From Zanthoxylum bungeanum (lineage: Eukaryota > Streptophyta > Magnoliopsida > Sapindales > Rutaceae): a stretch of DNA of 64,000 bases. The stretch spans positions 558,001 through 622,000 of the forward strand of contig SKCR01010147.1 in the NCBI GenBank assembly GCA_019454045.1, written 5' to 3'. The notes under the pieces are model-generated. The model was not told where the DNA came from, did not search any database, and saw nothing but the letters and a program-made list of their open reading frames with translations. Positions 57,690 to 64,000 of the stretch are shown piece by piece. Made by a program: the position numbers and the translations under genes. The stretch's first letter is position 1. Each line of letters begins with the position of its first letter.

Positions 57690-59908
57690 TGTGAACTGGG
57701 AAAATGATTTAAGGCCGCACTCATCCCTCGCAAGGGAATACCTCAAACCGTTGGGTTCAAAATGATCCCTTACTTATGCCACTTGTAATGAATGGATTTG
57801 TGCAATAATCTAACTAAGTCTACGCAACATATACGCAAGATAACCTACATCTAAGTTCGCATATAACCTATATCTAAGTTTGCATGCATAAAAGTAAGTC
57901 AACATAACGGTAATCACACAATTTCATGAACAAATGTGTGAACGTTTCCTCAAGCGGTACGTGGAATTGTATCCCAAGTACAGACCGCATTACCGTCAAT
58001 TCGGATTCGGCTATGAAATTTATATCTGGGTTTCCATCTGATATACCATGAGAGGCAACACTCAAGCATTAACACAAACGCAATTATTAACCCAATGTTG
58101 ACATACGTGAAACATGATAATGCATATAACCGTAAATAACCGAAGAGACAGACATGCAAAATAATAAGGAGGATAACTAAAGCAATAATAAACATAAATT
58201 GAAGGCAAAATAATAAAAGACTAATAATACAAATAAATACTGAATAATAAATATGTGACCAAAGAATTTGGCCGTTTTCAATGTAGGACTTCGCATGCCC
58301 GGTTGGACGTATGTTACGTCCAACCAAACATGCCGTGTCCAGAACGACAAAATAAATATAACAAAGGGTGCCCTCAGGTCTTACCTTTTAAGTCGCTTCT
58401 TGGAAGTGCGTTACGTGGCCGTCGGAAGGGTTAATGCTCCGCAATCTTTTTTGGTTCACTGGTTCGATATTTTCCCTCGCTGTTTCGCTGTTTTGTCTCA
58501 ATTTCTTCACTGTTTTGGAACGACTTTATTGTTGTTTTGGGATATATTCTTGGAGAAATAAGAGAGTGTTTTAAGGTTATTAGCTCACGGTTTTGGGATG
58601 GTTTTTAGGGGGTTGGTTTTGGGTTATTTTTAGACTGTTTGATTCTAATTCTCGGTGAAGGGGTGTGTTCACGTTCCTCGGTCAGTTATGGCTGTTTGTG
58701 GGCTAGTTTTTACGTGGCTTAGGGCTGTGTCATTTGTGATCTAGGGGCGTTAGGGTTATATTCTGTTTACTTGGATAGCTTCACGTGGTGTGTGTTGCTT
58801 CGGGTTACAATGACTGCTCTTATTTATGGCCGTGTGCCTTGGTTTTATGAGGGGCCGAGAGAGGTCAGTTAGAAGATGTGGATGGCTGCTGAAGGTCTTT
58901 TGTTGGTTTGTGCTAGTGGACTAGTGGGGCTGGTTTTGTGTTTAAGGAGAGGGCTAAGTGTGGTTCGCGTGTAGTTTCTTTAGGTTGAGAGAGGTGCTGT
59001 GTGTGTGTTTGGTTGCAGGATGTGTGTGTGGTTTATTTGTGGTGGCTGCCGTCTCTGTTAGTGGGCAGTGTGTGTTTATCTAGGGTCTGTGTTGGTGAGT
59101 GGGAAGGAGATAGGCGAGAGGCTTTGCCGTGTCTAGAGAGAAAGTAGCTGCCTTGTGCCGAGAGAGAAGGCAGTGGCCGCATGAAGTCCTAGGGTTTGTG
59201 CATTGTTGCCGAGATGGAGAGTGAGCCTTTTTAGGGTTTATTATTTTTGTTGGCTTTGAGAGAGAGAGACGAGTTGGGGAGTTAACCGAGAGAGAGGTGA
59301 GAGAGATAGGGTGATTGTGTGTTTTTTATTTTTTTTGTGTCGTGAATGATCTCTAGGAGGGAGAAGGGTTTGGTTTACGGTCCTTTTTATAGGAGAGGGT
59401 TGAGGTTATCCTCGTATGGGTAGGAAATGGAGATTGTGTGATCATGGGGAATATTTAATTAGTTAGTTATAAGAAATAGATCTATTTAATTAGGAAAGTG
59501 ATTTGTTTTAGTTTAGGAAATGGATTTATGGGATTTGATTTGATTTATTTAATTTGGGAATGTGATTATTTAGATTTTATTTAATTTGGGAAGGTGATTT
59601 ATTTTGATTTATTTAATTTGGGAAGGTGATTTATTTAGATTTTAACATGTGTTTAATGTGTTGGATATTTTTGGAGGGGATTTGGTGGGCTTGATATGGG
59701 TTGCGAGGGTTTTGGGCCAATGATGAATTTTAAAACAGAGATCCAACGAGCTAACCCGAGGCTAAGAAAACAAATTAAGTCCAACAAGGTATTGATTTTT
59801 GAATTTCCCCTTCCGACGTCCGTTTCCCGCGACTTCCGTAACTTATCGGGTAGTGCCTCCATACGAGGCTCATCATCGGGACTTATATGCAAAAATGCAG
59901 TGCCTACA
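57690..59908 (-). mobile_element. LTR, minus orientation, about 2.2 kb
   Basis: On the minus strand it begins TGTAGGCACTGCATTTTTGC at 59908 and ends just before the primer site at 57684. The middle is pyrimidine-rich on the minus strand. It matches the start of the plus-oriented segment at 53453 over at least 150 bp, so the two form an inverted pair. Confidence 0.65.
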
Positions 59909-61232
59909 GAGAGGCATCAACTCTCTAATTTTTGACAAATGTCCCAATTTTATGACTAACATTTAGTCAAAAATTAGTAATTATCCAAATTGAATATTCC
60001 AAGAATATTCCATCTTTTAGAAACTAAATTAATTAATCAATATTTAATTAATTAATATAAAAGTGGTATATATCTGTCAAAATTCTAATGTGTATCTAAT
60101 CAAATTATGTATCGAATACAAATACACATTAGATATAAAATTACCTCGGCATGTGTAATATTACGAATAATCAAATTATCCCTAATTAATTGCCCTAGTG
60201 CTCTACGAGTACACTTCATTTTGTGGGACTCTCTAAGTTTAGGTTTATCCGTCACGAAATCTAATTTCGTGTCCATAATCCACCCACTCATGGATTATAA
60301 CGACCACATATAATCTCACTAAACTATGCAAGTTGAGGTCACAGCATACGTATAATCCATTCGTCACGGGCTATCCATATTATACCTGTGATATAGATGA
60401 GAACGTCAAATCCGTTCGGTATAATATAGTCGACTTTCAATTCACGATCTCTAAATAATACTCGGAACTTATTTCCGAAGTTATACCACGGCCATGGATT
60501 TACTAGATCGTAAACACGTGAGGATGCATATGCCCTGTACACAGGACTGATAGATCATATCTTGATACACACAAGATATCATGAGCATCAGTCCACACCC
60601 AACAAACAGGCAGAGGTATGATCATGACTAGATCGTTGACGTGACTGCCATCAAAGTGTAGAGGATAAATCATATATCCACAGTGGTATCTCAAGTCGAA
60701 GGACCACTATGCTCGCTCAACTCGAGAAGGTTCCTATTGACGTTGGTGTACCATCTATTGGAAACCTTCAGTGAGTCGTTTTGTGTCTTATCAAATAAAC
60801 ACCTATATGTCTATACGAGTCTCCCCAGACTCATGGTTCACTGGGATAAACCATCGGACCAAGTCACGATATACGACATGTACTGGTCTCAACGGATTTT
60901 ACTAACCGACCCGTGTTAGCAAATCTTGACCAGGAACTTTATTTAAGGATATACAACTAATAGTGCGCTTCCAATGTCAATTACAAACTACGTTGTAACT
61001 GCATACTATACTGTAAATCCTAGGGTCTTTGTCTAATATACACGTATCACTGAACCAGATTCAGTTTTGATCTAATCGTAATCATATTACTAATCGCAAT
61101 TAGATAGAATAAGCGTTTAAAGAAAAAAGTGCTACCATAAAATTAGAAATATTATGGAAAATATAATTGCTCGTATTTATGAATTGGACATAAATACGTT
61201 CCGGATTGGCACTCGGAGCACCAACCCTAACA
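59909..61232 (-). mobile_element. LTR-like segment of a probable copia-type element, minus orientation
   Basis: On the minus strand a purine-rich AGTGGGAGAAT is followed by TGTTAGGGTTGGTGCTCCGA at 61232, the usual look of a polypurine tract and LTR start. The other end is uncertain and may have been cut by the LTR that starts at 59908. Non-coding throughout. Confidence 0.5.
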
Positions 61233-64000
61233 ATTCTCCCACTTGCTCTAGTGTCAATCCATAATATCCTATACACATCTTAATGTGTATCGCATACTCA
61301 TGGCCCTCAAAAACTCACCAGCATTCAAGAGGTAGGCAACAACAGTAAGCATGCTTTAACAAATCGAGTCTGTCCAACAAACTCAACCGTTTTCCTTAGC
61401 CATCATCATTCATATTTTGTAGAATCCAAATTCCACATCAATATGACCCAGATGATATATCAGTATTGTGCTATAGCAATCAAGTTGTCTAATATATTTA
61501 GAGATTAAATCCAATACTATAAGACAACCGACTGCTGAGTTGTCTTAGTATATATGGATCAAATCCAAAATACTATAAGACAACAATAAACATAAAACTA
61601 ATATCAGCACTTCTAATCATTGAGGTCACTTTGCAACTTCTTAAGTCAGTACCTCAAAAGTCGCAACTGATTCCACTAGTTCAGTAGAATCAACAGTGAC
61701 ACTCTCATTGCATCGTTTCTGACTTTATATGACATAGACCATCTAATGTCATAATTAGAATCAAAACTAATCTCAGCTTATGGTTGCAGACTAAATTCTC
61801 CATGTATGAGAAACTCGTTCTTAATATCTCAAAGATAACAAGAACATGTTTCAAAACTCATCATATGGTCTGCATCATATCAAAATAACTCGTAACAATT
61901 ACGATTAAATTGATATCCTTAATCACACATAATATAATATTCATCATGCCATCAGCATATGATGCATAAGATTGACTAGACATTCCAATCAATCTATCAT
62001 TCGACAAGGAATCATCTTTTACGAAAGATGAACATTATATACATAAAAGACACGTTAACTGTCTAACAGTTATACTAATTGTCATACAGATAGCCTTACT
62101 GCATCCTTTATTAGATCATATCTAATATGCGATTAATGGAAGTATTTCACAAGTCTCTTAGTTTTATATCTTATATGAAACTTTATATCAAATATAACAG
62201 AGACAACTCACATTGGTTCCACGGAGAAAAGAAGACTTAAGATATATTATACTAGAAAGAAATTTGTACGCTCCCACTGATCCTACTGACAAAAATATAT
62301 TCTCTATACTTCGATAAAACCAGATAATCTGACTGATATCAAAATCAGAGAACACGGATTTCCAGAATGCTTATCTGAGTCTATAATAGGCTCCATAAGC
62401 TAGTATATCAAACTGTGATCTTAGCAGAATACAAACTCTAGGGCCATTCTAGAATGAATCCTTCAAACCAAGAAATCACGACATATCTCTCATTTGAAGA
62501 AATCACTCAAGAACGCCATTTTGTATTCCTTAGCCAAAACATACGGTTTAATATCAACATTAACCAACAGACCTTTAATGTTCAATTAGTGCGACTTGAG
62601 ACAAGTTTCCTCAGAATCTACAATAGACTACTAAGTTGTAACTTTCTCATTGTCATACTATAAAGGTCAAACCTTTATTAAGCTCACTTTGCTTTTGTTG
62701 CGCAAACAATTTGCACATATTATGAACTATTCATAACGAAAGCTTAATCAAGTTCTAAAATTGATCATAGTAAGCCATGAACAACTAATATCTATGGTTC
62801 AATGCTAAGTTCCGGAATCGATATCAAATATCGCTCCCACTATAAGTTATAGGATAATTTTCTTCGATAAGAAAATAACAGAATCATTAAGTATCAAATA
62901 CTTTGTAAATGATTCTGACATCCTATTGAACTTATAAGGAAGATGTCTTAGGGTCTTTTCATCTTATTAATTATGTAGTTCCATTACAGTTTATCATTCT
63001 CACACTTGACTTCAATAAGTCAAATCTTTTCTACAATTATCCACAACCAATGTTAACCAGCAAGTAACAAAATAATTTTATTACTCGGGATCGTAGAAAA
63101 GATATTCTATCAAATAGAATACAATATTCCATTAAATAGAATAAATGATAAACCTTTCACTTGTACCTCCGAGGCACAAGTACTTTCAATTATATAACAA
63201 TTATACAAAGAAAGTCTTGAATCTTAAACTTTTCAATATTCAAATTTTCTACTATACATATCATATATGTATATGTAGAAACAAATGGAACCTAAATCAA
63301 ATAGAAGAATTAATGTTACTGGAGCATAACCCAAGAGTATTGAAAAACTAATTCGGTACACTCAATATCATCGAATAAAATCATATAAGATTCGATAACT
63401 CCCACTGGCCAATCCATCACAATGGAATTGCAGAAAAGTTAATACTGAGTAAGAATCATATTCATTAAATAACAATAGAACTTATTTCCAAAATTCATGC
63501 ATTTGATCAAATCAAACATCTTCGAATATTCAAAGACTCGTAAGAATTTATAGTTTTCAACACTTCAAATAGAATATCTTTGAACCATTAAAAATATACT
63601 ATCTGCGTTTCAACATAAACATATTGACAGTTCTTGAACAATCAAGACGTTCAACATGTTCTCTATCAGAAACAAGTAACTAAGTCATGACAAATCATCA
63701 ACCAAGTTACAGAGCATAGGAAAACTATCTAAGGCAATTTCTATTCATTAAACTACATACATCCAATGTATAGTTTAATAAATCTGTGGTCCAATGACAA
63801 TCATCAGTTAAATGAGATTTAATCACATCCTGAATACAAATTCATAAATGGAAAAAGGATATATGGTTGTGTGATCTGGTATCAGACCATCATTTACCAT
63901 ACGGAACAAGCATCTAATGCTATGTGAAAAGCTCATAAAAACACTGTCTAAGTTATTATATTTCCGAGTATTTTATTATGTTACTTCTTAAGCTTTATAA
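61233..64000 (-). mobile_element. Decayed internal region of the minus-strand element
   Basis: AT-rich, with no recognisable pol domain in either direction. The tract-like CTCCCACT recurs at 61236, 62271, 62834 and 63399. The sequence runs off the window end. Confidence 0.4.

Noticed and set aside
1..64000. CRISPR array, operon, riboswitch or phage-like system
   Set aside because: Spliced plant genes and plant transposons throughout; the tandem arrays have no spacer structure and no cas-like or phage-like proteins are present.

Overview
This is a stretch of an AT-rich plant nuclear genome, most likely a eudicot. The genes have GT-AG introns and plant-specific families, the spacers are long and AT-rich, and plant Ty3/gypsy (Tat-like and Athila-like), copia-like, hAT, MITE and SINE insertions are abundant. 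No species can be named from the sequence alone.

Six protein-coding genes are supported; exon models were joined by reading frame across splice sites. (1) 5426-8975 (+): SET-domain methyltransferase of the SDG40/SETD4 type, 6 exons, 496 aa. (2) 14454-17442 (+): CDC50/LEM3-family ALA-interacting subunit (ALIS), 8 exons, 340 aa. (3) 18847-19944 (+): intronless AXY9-like wall-polysaccharide O-acetylation protein, 365 aa. (4) 26191-22211 (-): REVEILLE-type single-MYB SHAQKY clock factor, 6 exons, 471 aa; its 2.15-kb first intron contains an hAT transposase relic. (5) 35649-37016 (+): UBP1-associated protein 2 (UBA2) with two RRMs and an uninterrupted CDS. (6) 42663-44848 (+): UTP11, a small-subunit processome protein, 8 coding exons, 229 aa. 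These are dispersed single-copy-type genes with no operon-like relation.

Mobile DNA fills much of the rest. 1-4843 is a non-coding Tat-like LTR element (LARD-like) that starts at its primer-binding site and carries 100-bp and 68-bp tandem arrays before its 3' LTR. 9431-13931 holds a 5' LTR plus decayed gag, followed by a related solo LTR with a near-perfect 5-bp target duplication. 17795-18307 is an hAT-type MITE with a perfect 8-bp duplication. 20930-21400 is a probable TRIM. 29294-30333 is a nested MITE/hAT/SINE stack. 32470-32746 is a SINE with a perfect 16-bp duplication.

45411 to about 53000 is a Tat-type Ty3/gypsy element with gag, protease, RT, two RNase H domains and integrase. It is broken by stops and frameshifts, and its protease has lost the catalytic Asp. 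53453-59908 contains two related LTRs in inverted orientation around non-coding internal sequence, including a 43-bp tandem array of about 12 copies. 59909-64000 looks like a minus-strand, probably copia-like, decayed element.

I found no convincing new enzymatic system. The observations most worth checking are the transposon-loaded first intron and clock-type promoter motifs of the REVEILLE gene, a SINE ending about 55 bp before the SDG40 start codon, the inverted LTR pair, the nested transposon stack, and a strong GC-rich hairpin at the end of a 300-bp purine tract.
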